This document shows, piece after piece, positions 32,041 to 42,981 of a stretch of 64,000 bases of DNA (position 1 is the first letter of the stretch; each line of letters opens with the position of its first letter). The position numbers and the translations under genes were made by a program. Below the pieces are notes generated by a model. The model saw nothing but the letters and a program-made list of their open reading frames with translations. It ran no database searches and had not been told where the DNA came from. The DNA comes from Caenorhabditis elegans (lineage: Eukaryota; Nematoda; Chromadorea; Rhabditida; Rhabditidae): NCBI RefSeq assembly GCF_000002985.6, contig NC_003280.10, positions 2,906,001 through 2,970,000 of the forward strand, given 5' to 3'.

Positions 32041-34847
32041 CTAGACTAATTGACTACAAACTACAAACATGATAAATGTTAAAAAATGGGATTTTGCCAC
32101 TGAGGTTTCTGAAATTTTGATAGTTAAAAAATATGGAAGTTTTCATGAGATTTTACCAAAAGCGTCTCCTTTGAATATAAGTTTTGTCTGAAAGTTGGCG
32201 GCAAATAAAGAAAACTTTTCAGTTTTTAATAAGGAATTATTGTCCACAATTATGATACGATTGCCGCTGGTTATGATGTTCTGAAAAAATGTAGCTGTTG
32301 AAGAAATGTGTGAGAAGTAGAAAAAGAAAAGGGAAAAAAAGAGAGAAAGATAGAAAAAAGAAAAAAAAAGGAGAAAAAAAACAGAGAAAAAAAAAGAATA
32401 AAAAGAGTAAAAAAAAAGGAAGAAAGAAGGAAAACACAGGAGAAAAAAAAGAAGAAAAAGAAAAGAAAGAAAAAAGAGAGAAAGAGAAAAAGGGAATAAT
32501 AGAAAAAAGAACAAATAGGAAAGAAGAAAAGAAAGAAAAGACAGAAAAAAGAGAGAAAAGAGAGAAAAAGAGAAAAAAAAAGAAAAAAAAACAAGGGAGA
32601 GAAAAAAAATGAATGAAACAAAATGGGAAAAAAAAGAAAAAAGAAAGAAAAAAATAGGAAAAAAAGAAGGAAAAAAAAGAAAAAGAAAGACAACAAGACA
32701 ATCAAGAAAAACGTGAAAATTTTAGAAAGAAAAAGATAAAAGAACAAAAAACAAAGAAAAAAAGAAAGAAAAGAGAGAAAAAAGAGAGTAAAAAGAAAGA
32801 AAGAGAAAAAAAAAGAAAAAAGATTGAAAAACTGGAAAAAAGAAGAATTAAAACCTACCTCCAACCAAGGAATATAGGCAAACGTCAGCCTATGGTTCCC
32901 CACAATTTGAACAGTAAGGGCATCACTGTCCAAGTTCCCAATAAATTTCAGCTTTCCCAAAAATCCCAAGTCTTCCAATTGGGTATTCCGAACCACCAGA
33001 GACCCGAATAAATGTGTCATTTTTTTCAGTTTCCACACGAATTCCTCATCTCCAGCTTCCAAAACGACTTTTCCGTAGATAAACAGACAAAATGGCTCAA
33101 GTGAGCTCATATTTAAAAATTCACAAAATTCATTTTCCTCAAAAAATGTATCTATTCCGCAGTATTTCGCTTGAATATTTGTGAAATAAACGAGCTCTTC
33201 CATGAAAAGCTTCAATTCTCCGAAGGTTAGACAGAAATCCGGGTGAAGATTTTCCAGGTTCATGATCACTGGCCCAAAGCCATCAATAGCAAAGTTCTGC
33301 AAAAATATACTTAGTTTGGGTCCCGCCACGAAAATTGAAGATCAAAGTTTCAACTTACATTCAAAGATGGAACAGCAAGCCTTGTCATTTCTGGATTATT
33401 TCTAACATTGACTATGACATTTTCGTACATGAAATTTTTCGCTCGAACAACTCTCAACTTTTTCAAAAATGACAAATTCTGAAGGTGCATCTGCTGAATA
33501 TCAATGTAGCTTCTTATTTCTCGAACGTTTGCGAAACTCGGTAGATCTGTAGTTGAGATATTGGTCAGGTTCAAGCCTGTCACAGTTGTACAATTTTGGA
33601 ACTCGGGCATGGTGTCGAGTGCTATCTTATCACCACGGCAACCTGCAAGTTTTGTTAAGCTTAGGCTTAGGTTCAGGCTTAGGCTTTGGTTTAGGCTCAG
33701 ACTCAGGTTAGGCCTAGGCTTGAGCTTGAGCTTAGGCCTAGACTTAGGCCTAGGCTTGAGCTTGAGCTTGAGCTTAGGCTTAGGCTTATGCTTCGGCTTA
33801 ACCTTAGGCTTAGACTTTGGCTTAGGCTTAGACTTTGGCTTAGACTTAGGCCTAGGCCTAGGCATAGACTCAGGCTAATGCTAAGGCTTAGGTTTAGGCT
33901 TCGGCTTCGGCTTAGGCTTGGGATTAGGCTTAGGTTTGGTGCTGTTGTTCCAAAACTTTCGTGACGAGACCCAATAACTTACCACAATCCCTGCGATTCC
34001 CCGAGACTTTTAGTGAATACATGCCCTGTAAAAACCAGGATTGACACACTGAACTTGCATTCAGCTTCTCATTATTTTCAACTCGAAATGCACATTCTTT
34101 GCTGAGCCGGTCAGTTTCCAGTAGAAAGTAGTCAATGATTCTGACACTTGTGAGCTCCGAATTGTTGAGAACCGACATACCGACTGAAAAATGTTACCAT
34201 AACTATGTAAAACTATCCAAAAAACTACAGTTAACTCACAAGTTTTACAGTTGAATGTTATTGAGTCTACGTCATGCACCCAAAAAATCGATAAATTTTG
34301 AAAACCTGTGTTCTCAAATGTGATCCCGCCGGAGAAAGTTCTCATATTTTTGAATAAAGTAACTAATTCAGAATGTGATAGATCCGTGTCAGAATTAAAC
34401 GTAAGAATCCCGCATACTGTATCGCAGGTTGTTGGGAAGTATTGAGCAGTAGAAGATGTGACTTCAGAATGATTAAAGGTGCATAGAGGATCTAAAATTT
34501 GAGTAGATATTTAAATTTTGAGTATTTCACCAGTTGGAAGTTTTTGATATCTCTAACCATTCCGGAGATATAAAGGGTTAAAGGAAAACCGCGAGAGAGT
34601 GTAGGGGGAGGGGAGACGCAGATGGCGAGAGTGTTCTGCGTCTCCCCCTCCCCCACACTCTCTCGCGTATCAACTTTGAAGCGGCATAACTCAGCAACGA
34701 GAAGAGCTATCTATTTGAAACTTTTTCGTCATTGCAGCAATTTTTCCATCGAATTTCCTTACCACACTTATGAGTCAACGATAATTTTTCCAAATTTGAA
34801 TTAAAATCCGCTAGAACAAGTGACACCAAACAGGAGAGAAAACGCAT
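32041..34847 (-). CDS. Receptor L-domain protein, beta type (copy E)
   Basis: Exons are 34847-34763, 34491-34240, 34183-33983, 33642-33359, 33296-32859, 32280-32157 and 32108-32041 (483 residues). Signal MRFLSCLVSLVLADF then LSLTHKCG; L1 CTFNHSEVTSSTAQYFPTTC, GGITFENTGFQNLSIF; L1/L2 join GCRGDKIALDT; LRVVRAKNFMYENVI; L2 NLENLHPDFCLTFGELK, DEEFVWKLKKMTHLFGSLVV; tail FLTFIMFVVCSQLV. It is the only intact beta copy on the minus strand, and no alpha copy is head to head with it. Introns carry a MITE (intron 1), a TTAGGC array (intron 3) and a polypyrimidine tract (intron 5). Confidence 0.85.
32330..32855. repeat. Polypurine/polypyrimidine tract in intron 5 of copy E
   Basis: About 520 bases of A/G on the + strand (AAAAGAGAGAAAGATAG-like) with scattered T and C, intronic in copy E, again polypyrimidine in the transcript. 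It lies at a different intron position from the tract in copy D. Confidence 0.9.
33645..33945. repeat. Interstitial TTAGGC-like array in intron 3 of copy E
   Basis: About 300 bases of AGGCTT/AGGCCT hexamers with drift (TTAGGCTTAGGTTCAGG). It is in the intron between the L1 exon and the CRGD exon. In another frame it yields K/P or L/G repeats that are not real proteins. Confidence 0.85.
34530..34740. mobile_element. GAGACGCAG palindromic element in intron 1 of copy E
   Basis: This foldback has GGGGAGACGCAGATGG and CTGCGTCTCCCC with outer arms AGTTTTTGATATCTCTAACC and GGCATAACTCAGCAACG. It lies between the signal-peptide exon and the CTFN exon, the same intron as in G and K. Confidence 0.75.
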
Positions 34848-34940
34848 TATTTGTTCTGAGAATGAGACAATCTTTGTGTGGAGACTAAAGAAAATTGGCA
34901 CTTTCTGATATATAATTTGTTTTTGGGTACAAAACAAGTA

Positions 34941-37900
34941 CTAGTAATATTCATTTGGAGAAAATGAAAAGTAGAAAACAAAGAAAATGGAGAGTTTACA
35001 AGTTTGTCCCTCGGAAAACACGTAGATTTGACGGTCTGAAAGTTTTCGAAGCTGAAATTTCAAGTCTAGAGCTTAAGTTTTGGGCTTTACCACAATCCTG
35101 ATTATTGATCGGAAGTCTTGCATTATAAGTAAGCCGAAACAGGAGACACTTGTCATTATTCTCGAATAATGCTTCATTATCGTAGAGGACTATTGTTTCG
35201 TTGCCGACGGAAATTACATTCTGCAAAAAAAGACTTATCCTATTTGAAAATTAAATTTTTAAAGACCTTAGTTCATCACAAAACAGAATATCTGCATAAA
35301 ATTTGAGTAGACATTTGAATTTTGAGTATTTCACCAGTTGGAAATTTTTTGATATCTCTAACCATTCGGGAGATACAAGGGGTTAAAGGTAAGAGGCGCG
35401 AGAGTGTAGGGGCAGGGGAGAAGCAGAGGGGGAGAGTGTGCTGCGTCTCCCCTCCTCCCACACTCCCTCGCGTATTGTCTTTAAAACGGCATAACTCAGC
35501 AACGAGAAGAGCTATCAACTTGAAACTTTTTTGTGTTTGCAGCAAATTTTTCAGAGAATTTACTCACCAAAAAACAAATGACACTGAACTAGACACAGTC
35601 CCAAAATTGTTCCCAAAACTGCGTACTTACCTCTAGAGCAGGCAAAACTGCTTGCGTGAGAAATTTATTGGATCGTATTAGCACTGCTGGCCGGGACGCT
35701 GAAAATTCTCCAATTTCTCTGAAAATTCTTAAATTCCTACCATCCAAGTTGGCAATCGTAACAAGATTAGACAAAAAGAATAAGCCCTCAATCTTTGAAT
35801 ATTGAATTTTCAAGGAGCCAAATATTGTACCAACGTAGAAAAGCTTGTACAAAAATCTTCCATCGTTAGCATCGACCACCACGTCGCCAAAAAGCGATGT
35901 GCAATTTTCTTTCAGCGTGCTCAGTTTTTGAAATTTACACACATCAGTGTTCTGGCTTTCAGTTTCATTGTACACGTCCGCACAATATCTTGCATGTAGA
36001 TTTTGGAGTTTTATTCTCCGGTTTAGGAAGCCGGCCATTTCGTCGAAGGTGAGGCAAAAGTCTGGGTGCAGATTTTGCAGATTTATTGTATAGTCGCCGT
36101 ACATTTTATCGATGAGATCCTGAATCAAAACTGTAGGTTTCAGACAATTTTCACGAAAAAGGTACAAGTGGCGCAGTGGGATTTCTCACATGCTTCACTC
36201 AGAAGGTCGAGGGTTCAATCCCGGTTGTGGTCTGACATTTTTGTTTAGCACAAAAAGTACTGTAAATGGTCTTAACAAGCTTGAAACCCTTGAGTTTTGA
36301 TATTTTCAGAAATTCCTCCAAAAATGCTCAAATGGCGCAGTGGGATTTTCGATTAGATTGACCCAGAAGGTCTGGAGTTCAATCCCCGCGGTGGTCTAAT
36401 ATTTTTGTTTGGCACCAACCTTATTATAAATGAAAAAATTCTCACTTACATGTAATTTAGGAAATCCCAAACGTTTCATCTTAAAATTATTTGCAATATG
36501 CATTAGAGCTTTCTCTGTAAATTCCATGTTCACGCTAGAAATTGAGTACAATTCGGCGAGAAACGATAAGTTTTGGAAATTAGTCATCTGAATATCAACG
36601 TCTCCTCGAATATATTGAACATTTGATAAAGCTGATAAATTTTCAGAAAACGTGAAATTGATTAATCGCAGTCCTCCGTTTAAACTGGTACAATCTCGAT
36701 AAGTATGAATATTAGTCTCTGTAATAAGGTCTCCACGACATTCTGGAAAAAAGTGGACTTAGAAAAAAAAATTTGGAGGCAATGGGGATTGAACCCTTGA
36801 CCCTCTGGGCCAAGTAAATCCAAAATCGCACTGCGCCACTTAAACATTTTTGAAAAAATGTCGAAAGCAACGAAATTCAATAATTTCCAGCTTGTTAGAT
36901 ACATTTTAACCACAGTAAATGCCCAACAAAAATAGTTGATCACTGGCGGGGATTGAACCCTTGACCCTCTGTTCTGAGTTATTCGAAAATCTCACTGCGC
37001 CACTTGCTCATTTTTTTTTCACTTATTTTTCAGCAGAATTCAAATTTTTTCAATTTTTTTTCAAAAACTCACTGCAATCTTCCAAATTTCGCTCAACAAC
37101 CGGATTTATGATCTCCGTAATTTTCCACCAATCGCATAAATAGCTGGCATTCAGTTTTTCGTTTCCTTCAACTCGAAATGAGCATTGAAATCTACGGTTT
37201 ACCACGTTATAGAATAGAAAATTACTGATAACATCTATATTTGTCAGCTGGGAATTGTTAGTAATTGATAATCCGGCTGAAAATCAGGATTTTCCGAATA
37301 AATCGCTTGTTAAGGACTTACAAGATGTACAGCCATATCCGAAGCTGCGATTCGGATTTTTTGGAATAAAAGATAGACTTTTAAGGTTAGTATCATGGAT
37401 TTTTAGACTTCCATATAAAAGGTTCATATCCTTGAACAAATCCGTCAATTCTCGCTCCGTCAGATCCGTGCTGGAGTTGATAACCAGCAGAGCGCAAAAA
37501 TACTCACATTTGTTCATATTTGGGAAGTATTTTATAGTTTCCGATGTGATTAGAGAGTGATTAAATGTGCAATGGGGTACTGGAAAAAAAAATAAAAAAA
37601 TTTGACCACAGCGGGGATTGAACCCTTGACCTTCTGGGCTGAGGAAATCCAAAATCCCACTGCGCCATTTGAGTATTTTTGGTAAAAATGCCCAAAATGG
37701 CGAAATTCGATGGGTTTGAGCTTGTCAATCACATTTTGACAACAATAAAAGCTAAAGAAAAATATTCGGCCACAGTGGGGATTGAACCATTGACTCTCTG
37801 GGCCGAGGAAATCCAAAATCCCACTGCGCCATTCTTACAAACTAGCGAAAAATCAAGAATTTAAAGGGTTTCAAGCTGAATTTTAGCATATTTTAGGCAC

Positions 37901-38066
37901 GTTTTCTGTTTAAAAGAAAAAAAATCGGGTGTAGAATAACTTTTTTGACCATATTTTACTCACAACAATCCCGAACTCTTCGGAGCTCTTCATGCTCCGT
38001 GTCGAAATCCGCCGAAGCACTAAAAAATACGCAGAAAATATAGAAAATAAGCTGCAACCGATTCAT
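34941..38066 (-). CDS. Receptor L-domain protein, alpha type (copy F)
   Basis: Exons are 38066-37964, 37579-37322, 37276-37073, 36742-36450, 36119-35741, 35698-35631, 35220-35091 and 35035-34941 (509 residues). Signal MNRLQLIFYIFCVFFSASA; L1 CTFNHSLITSETIKYFP; GSLKIHDTNLKSLSFI; CRGDLITETNIHTYRDC; IRGDVDIQMTNFQNLSFL; L2 NLQNLHPDFCLTFDEMA, NDGRFLYKLFYVGTIFGSLK, VLIRSNKFLTQAVL; tail CKLSIFFVFYFSFSP. For the last exon the downstream acceptor (CTTTCAG at 35,036) gives this family-like tail; an upstream one gives a shorter, non-hydrophobic end. Introns 1, 3 and 4 carry tRNA-like units and intron 6 a MITE. It is head to head with copy G. Confidence 0.85.
35330..35535. mobile_element. GAGACGCAG-family element in intron 6 of copy F
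   Basis: This foldback has a mutated core: GGGGAGAAGCAGAGGG on one arm and CTGCGTCTCCCCTCC on the other. Its outer arms match the copy at 34,530 closely (TTTGAGTATTTCACCAGTTGG), so these two are sisters. Confidence 0.75.
36162..36400 (+). repeat. Two tRNA-like units in intron 4 of copy F
   Basis: Each unit has an A-box-like TGGCGCAGTGGGAT (starting 36,169 and 36,333) and a B-box-like GGTTCAATCCC or AGTTCAATCCC ~45 bases later, then GTGGTCT and a T-run. Spacing is 164 bases. They run antisense to the host gene. The flanks (CTTGAAACCC, TTTTCAGAAAT) are also repeated. Confidence 0.8.
36775..37010 (-). repeat. Two tRNA-like units in intron 3 of copy F
   Basis: These are minus-strand versions of the same unit. 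On the + strand they read GGGATTGAACCC (B box complement, ~36,785 and ~36,952) and CACTGCGCCACTT (A box complement). They are in the same orientation as the host gene. Confidence 0.8.
37605..37840 (-). repeat. Two tRNA-like units in intron 1 of copy F
   Basis: On the + strand the complements GGGATTGAACC and CCCACTGCGCCATT recur with a spacing of ~164 bases (B boxes near 37,613 and 37,777). They are in the same orientation as the host gene. Confidence 0.8.
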
Positions 38067-38181
38067 GATCGACTAATAAAACAAGAAAAAATTGGCGCGA
38101 CAGAGAAAGCGACACCCGTGATTAGCCCGAACTTTTTCTTGAGTACTTCTATTTTTTAATCTAAAGAAAATCGACATTCTT
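38067..38181. promoter_or_regulatory. Shared promoter of irld copies F and G
   Basis: A 115-base gap lies between divergent ATGs (38066 minus, 38182 plus). It has no repeat. It contains GCGACAGAGAAAGCGACACC. Like the A/B and J/K gaps it is short, so the two genes probably share control elements. Confidence 0.55.
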
Positions 38182-40814
38182 ATGTATTTTCTTTTATGTT
38201 TTATACTCTTTATTCCATTTATTCTGTCGGATTTTGCATATGACTTGGAGAAACTTACGTTAACACATAAATGTGGTAAAAATCTTGAAATATCTTACTG
38301 CCAAAATGTTAAGCAAAAAATTCTACACATTTCATCAGTTGGAAATTTTTTGATAGCTTCAACGGCTGCAGAGATAATCAGCTGCAAAGTTTTTCACCGA
38401 GAGAGCATAGGAGAGGGGAGACGCAGCGAGGCGCGCTGCGTCTCCCCTCGCTCCACACTCTCTCGCCCTTTACTTTAAAGGGGGATATCTCTGCAACGGA
38501 TAGCGTTATCAAAAAATTTTCAACTGCAAAAATATTCAGAAAAACATTTTCTACTTGATTTCAGACCTTCAATGCACATTCAACCACTCCGAGATCACTT
38601 CGAAAACCACCGAATTTTTCCCAACAAATTGCGAGACTGTTTGCGGAATATTAACATTCAATTCTAACACAGACATGTCACCGTCTCAACTCAAACAACT
38701 TTTCAAAAACCTGAGAACGTTGTCTGGTGGATTGCGATTCGAAAACACAAATCTTACAAATTTATCGGTTTTCTACGAGAAACCCGGATGCAAATTCTGC
38801 ACAGATTTCAAGTTCAATTGCAAAACTTGTGAGTTTAGGCTTAGGCTTACATTAGGTTAAAAGTTGGGCTTAGGCTTAGACCTAGGTTTAGGCTCAGGCT
38901 AAGGCTTAGGCTCAGGCTCAAGCTTAACATTTTGGGCCTAGGACTGTGCATTTTTTCAGTTGGACTTTCCGTGATCAACAACTCCGTTTTGAAAAATGCA
39001 GATATTTTTCATAAATTTGAACTAGAAACCGACGAGCAATCGAAAGAATGCGCGGTACGGTTTGAGAATAATACAAAATTGGATGCCAGGGATCTTTGCG
39101 AATATGACCCTTTTGGCAAGCTGTTCAGTGTGATTTTCAGAGGAAATTCCAAGGATTGCGGTAACTATTTTCCTTTAATTTTAGGCCCAGTTTCAGCTTG
39201 TTCCAGGTTGCCGCGGCGACCAGATCACTGCCGATTCTATGAAAAAACTACGAAAATGCTCAGTAATTTTCACTCTAAACTTGACAAACATCTCTAAATT
39301 CGACGCGGATTTTCTGGATCTTTCGCGAATCTACGAAGTACGTGGATTGGTGGAGATTCGCGGCACTGACGTCACAAATTTGTCGTTTTTGAAGAAGCTG
39401 GAAGAGATTCGTTCGAATAATGGGGTGACACATGAGAATGTTCTTTTTAACATTCGCGATAATCCGAATATGACAACATTTGGAATGCCGGTGTTGAATG
39501 TGAGTTATGGTGAGAGGCGTAAGGGTAAAGTGGGCGTAGATGTAGGCGTTAGGTACCAGGACTACGGCGTAGGCTTAGTGCTAGACGCAGGCATAGGCAT
39601 ATGTGTATGAATAGGCGTGGGCGTGGGCGTAAACGTGGACATGGGCGTGTGCGTGGGAGTAGGTGTATGTGTAGGTGTGGGCGTATGTGTCGGCGTATGC
39701 GTCTGTGTATGTGTAGGCGTAAGTCGATGCCCTAAATGGCCTAAACGCCCTAAAAGCCCTAAACGTCATAAACGCTCAGAATGCCCTAAACGCCCTGAAC
39801 GGCCTGAAAGGTCTTAACGCCCTTAACGTCCCAAACGGTCTAAACGGCCTAAAAAGCCTATACGCCCCAAACGACCCACACGGCCTAAAAAACCAAAACG
39901 CCCTGAATGTCACAAACGGCTTAAAAGATCTTAACGCCCTGAAAACCCCAAACGGCCAATAAGGCCTAAAAAGCCTATACGCCCCAAAGGACCCACACGG
40001 CCTAGAAAATCTAAACGCCCTGATCGGCCCTGATGGCTTAAACGACCTTAAAGGCTTAAACGCCCTAACCCTAAGCAATTGTACTACAGATTCTTTCCGA
40101 CGAAACCAAAGGCCCATTTATCATGAACCTGGAGAATCTACATCCTGACTTTTGTCTAACATTTCACGAAATGATCGGGTTTCTGGACGCTCAAGTCTAT
40201 TTTAAAAATATTCATGCAAACTATTGCCTGGACGGTGTATCTTTTAGCGAATCTCTATGTCAGTTTTTCAATATGAGCTCTCTTCCCGAAAAGTGCACTT
40301 ATATATATGGAAATGTGGAAATTAACGCTGGAGATGAAGAATATGTATATAAATTGAGTTATGTATCCGATATATACGGGTCCTTGTCTATCAAGAACAC
40401 AATTTTAAAAGATCTAAACTTTTTGAGTAGACTCATGTATATAGCATTATTGGAAGAAAATCGATATGTTATTCAAATTATATCAAATCCATTTCTCTAC
40501 AAAGCAAGATTGCCTATGATTTCGGTGAGGTAGTGCAGTGTCGGCTGCAAGATTGTTTCTGTTTTAGAATATAATAACAAAGGGTAGCCGCACCGTAGCA
40601 GTACATAATAACTCTATGTTGTCCCATGATTTCTTTCAGTTTTCGAGTACCTATACGACAAATGTCGCGTTTATCGGGGACTCATTTGGTGAGGCTTGCT
40701 CAGAATTGGGCAGAAAAACTGAAATATTTCATTGCAGAAAGTTCCTATTCAACGTCTTCTCATTGTTTTTTACCTTTTGTTATTTGTTTTCTAACAAAGT
40801 TTGAAGTAACATGA
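38182..40814 (+). CDS. Receptor L-domain protein, beta type (copy G)
   Basis: Exons are 38182-38275, 38565-38828, 38960-39160, 39207-39499, 40090-40524, 40568-40688 and 40738-40814 (494 residues). Signal MYFLLCFILFIPFILSDF, LEKLTLTHKCG; L1 CTFNHSEITSKTTEFFPTNC, GGLRFENTNLTNLSVF; GCRGDQITADS; VRGLVEIRGTDVTNLSFL; L2 NLENLHPDFCLTFHEM, DEEYVYKLSYVSDIYGSLSI; C-terminal tail FLPFVICFLTKFEV. Intron 6 is 49 nt; reading through it also stays open but gives a different tail. Introns hold a MITE (1), TTAGGC words (2) and two minisatellites (4). Confidence 0.85.
38335..38550. mobile_element. GAGACGCAG palindromic element in intron 1 of copy G
   Basis: This foldback has a short loop: GGGGAGACGCAGCGAGG and CGCGCTGCGTCTCCCC, with outer arms TTTTTTGATAGCTTCAACGG and CTCTGCAACGGATAGCG. 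Confidence 0.75.
39505..40080. repeat. Two minisatellites in intron 4 of copy G
   Basis: 39,520-39,725 is (G/T)GGCGTA-type hexamer DNA (GTGGGCGTGGGCGTAAACG). 39,730-40,075 is built of ~9-12-base units based on CCTAAACGC (GCCCTAAACGCCCTGAACGG), including a repeated longer block GCCTATACGCCCCAAA at ~39,857 and ~39,974. Confidence 0.85.
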
Positions 40815-41180
40815 TTAGAGCCTAACTGACAAAGTTGTGCCGATGCACCATGAACAGTAATTGAAGTGCACACGTTAAAAGTTTAAGACCTTCTTTTTTT
40901 AAATTACAGTAGCCACTTTGTGTGGTTAGGCCTAAGCTTAGGCGTAGTTTTAGGCTTTGACCTTAGGCTTAGGCTCAGGCTTAGGCTTTGGTTAAGGCTT
41001 AGGCTGCGCAGAAAGTATATATAATCTCTACTCGGGTACATGTATGTATGTTGATTGAAACTTCAATGACGTGCCTCTAACATTTTCGATAATTGGTACT
41101 TGTGTTTCTGAGACATAGAGCATGAAAATATAAATTCAATCACTTTTGTGTTAGTTTCCTCCAACACCACCCCTGCCAAA
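40815..41180. other. Spacer between copy G and the first srw gene
   Basis: It contains a short TTAGGC-like array (40,925-41,010) and a 170-base unique stretch before the srw start (41,010-41,180) that should hold its promoter. Confidence 0.45.
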
Positions 41181-42434
41181 ATGAACGATGGGCTAGACTA
41201 TCCGGTATACGAAAACTTCAAAAATATTGTCAGCGAGATAGACGTTGTTCAAAATTATGCCTCCACTGCTGGGGTGATCATGAACATTCCACATATTTTT
41301 ATACTAACCAGAAGCTCTATGCGAACCTCCAGCACCAATTCCCTAATGATCGGAATCGCAATCTGTGACATTTTATATTTGTCGATATTAGCAGAGTTAT
41401 GGATTCGGAATGCATATTTCAGTGACTTTCTCTGTATCAACGTGGGATCCTACGCATATATAGTGTCTGCATGGATCCTGGAATGCCTTCGCGATCTTAT
41501 TGAAAAAGCTTCCTTCTGGCTGGGATTTATGTTGGCAATGACCCGATATATAATCATGAAGTCCTCTGGAAGAGCTGACAAGCTTGCAAGACCATCATCA
41601 GGTTATCTTATTACATTTATCATTTCTGTCATCAGTGCAGCGCTGTCTGGGTGGTACTATGGTAGGTACTATTTAGAAAAAGACCAGAATCTATGGATTA
41701 TGTGGGATGAGTGAGTGATTAACAATTAGGTGCGTTTAAAAAATTGGTTTTTTTTAAAGATGTGCCGGGTATCGACCAAAAGTGAAAGGCATCAGATACT
41801 TTCTGGTTATGGATGACGCGGCGATTCATAGTCGGTCCCATACAATCATTAATGCAATTTCCAGAGTAATCTTGCATACTTCCTCCAAACTCTAAAATTC
41901 CCACATTTTCAGACACTTATAAGCTTTCTCTACCCAATCATTGGTGTCTTGCTAATGGTGGAGATTCGTAGATCAGCAAAGTTTGCGGCAAAAAAGCTGA
42001 AAAGCGAGAAGAGCGCGACGGAAAGGTTGGTTTTGTAGCTGAAACCCCCCCCCCCCCCCCCCAGTATTGTCTTCAACATTGATCTTCAGATACCACGCCA
42101 GCCGTATGATCCTTGTGATGACAGTCATGTACTTCCTGGCCAGTGCGCCCATTGGAGCGCTAGACTTTATTAACGTATCCGAGATAGTTACTGAATCTTC
42201 CTTTCTACGTCTCAGCCTAGACCATAGTGCCTACCTCATGTCTGCTATATTTTGCTTGAATTCGGCTTCACATTGCATTATTAATCTCTCAATGTCTTCC
42301 GCTTACCGTAATACTATTAAGATGAGTTGGATGAGGTCACCAAAGAGCGTTAAGATATTCACGGTATGGATTAGTTGAACCGAAGAGAGCAAAAACTGTG
42401 ATTTCAGGTCACCAGGATCAAGTCTATCGGATGA
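41181..42434 (+). CDS. srw-family chemoreceptor-like GPCR (copy H)
   Basis: Exons are 41181-41710, 41760-41865, 41913-42025, 42090-42363 and 42408-42434 (349 residues). Typical srw features are TM1 ending NIPHIFILTRSSMRTSSTNS, TM2 LMIGIAICDILYLSIL, TM3 KASFWLGFMLAMTRYIIMK (the srw 'WLG..MA..R' motif), TM4 YLITFIISVISAALSGWYYG, an ECL2 with a Cys (MWDECAGYRPK), TM5 TLISFLYPIIGVLLMVEIRR, TM6 MILVMTVMYFLASAPIGALD and TM7 MSAIFCLNSASHCIINLSMS. The family includes nematode chemosensory and FMRFamide-like peptide receptors; no ligand can be inferred. It lies 3' of irld copy G in the same orientation, as L lies 3' of K. Intron 3 contains an 18-C run. Confidence 0.85.
42045..42062 (+). repeat. 18-base poly(C) run
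   Basis: An uninterrupted run of C lies in intron 3 of the first srw gene. The complementary G18 could form a quadruplex and is a probable site of length variation. Confidence 0.9.
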
Positions 42435-42729
42435 AGGTCCTAGATTAAAATTAAATATGTTTTTAAAAAATTATTTGGGCTTTTGAATGAACACGAATTT
42501 GTTGTTTGAAACACCTATGGCGTGATTCACATTGTATGACTAGTAATTGGCACCAACCACTGGTAACTCTAATTGCTCCATATACACCACTTTTGTAAAT
42601 TCTCTCATACACTATTTTGAAGGGAAGTACCAAAATATGAAAACTCTTCAATGCACTTTGAGGCGCGGGGTGTAAAAATTCTTTTCAAAATTTGTCTTCC
42701 ATCGAAATGAGAATAAAATTCTATACATT

Positions 42730-42910
42730 TCATCAGTTGAAAGTTTTTTGATATATTTTTTCGCTGCGGAGATATAGAGGCTCAAAGTTGTTGGACGATG
42801 TGCGCTGCGCCTCCCCTCCCCCCACACTCTATCGCCTCAGAACTTCAACCTCTTGTATTTCCCGAATGGTTAGAGCTATCAAAAAACTTCCGACTGATGA
42901 TATGTTTAGA
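42730..42910. mobile_element. Truncated GAGACGCAG-family element
   Basis: It has the outer arm words (CATTTCATCAGTTGAAAG and GAGCTATCAAAAAACTTCCG) and a right core GCTGCGCCTCCCC, but the left core is deleted. It lies in the 3' flank between H and I; the rest of 42,435-42,981 shows nothing recognisable. Confidence 0.6.
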
Positions 42911-42981
42911 ATTTTATTTTCTGTATGATCAATTTATAATCAAACCCAACAAATGCTTTAATAGACCTGAAAATTGGAAGT

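Noticed and set aside
32143-32701. Similar long Phe/Ser frames (and a Lys/Glu frame on the other strand)
   Set aside because: This is the polypurine intron tract of copy E; only the parts before 32,859 and after 32,280 on the minus strand are real exons.
33350-33878. Lys/Pro- or Leu/Gly-repeat proteins on both strands
   Set aside because: They come from the TTAGGC-like array in an intron; only 33,642-33,359 on the minus strand is a real exon.
35276-35636. Short frames within the MITE at 35,330 on both strands
   Set aside because: They are foldback-element sequence in intron 6 of copy F; similar frames occur in every copy of the element.
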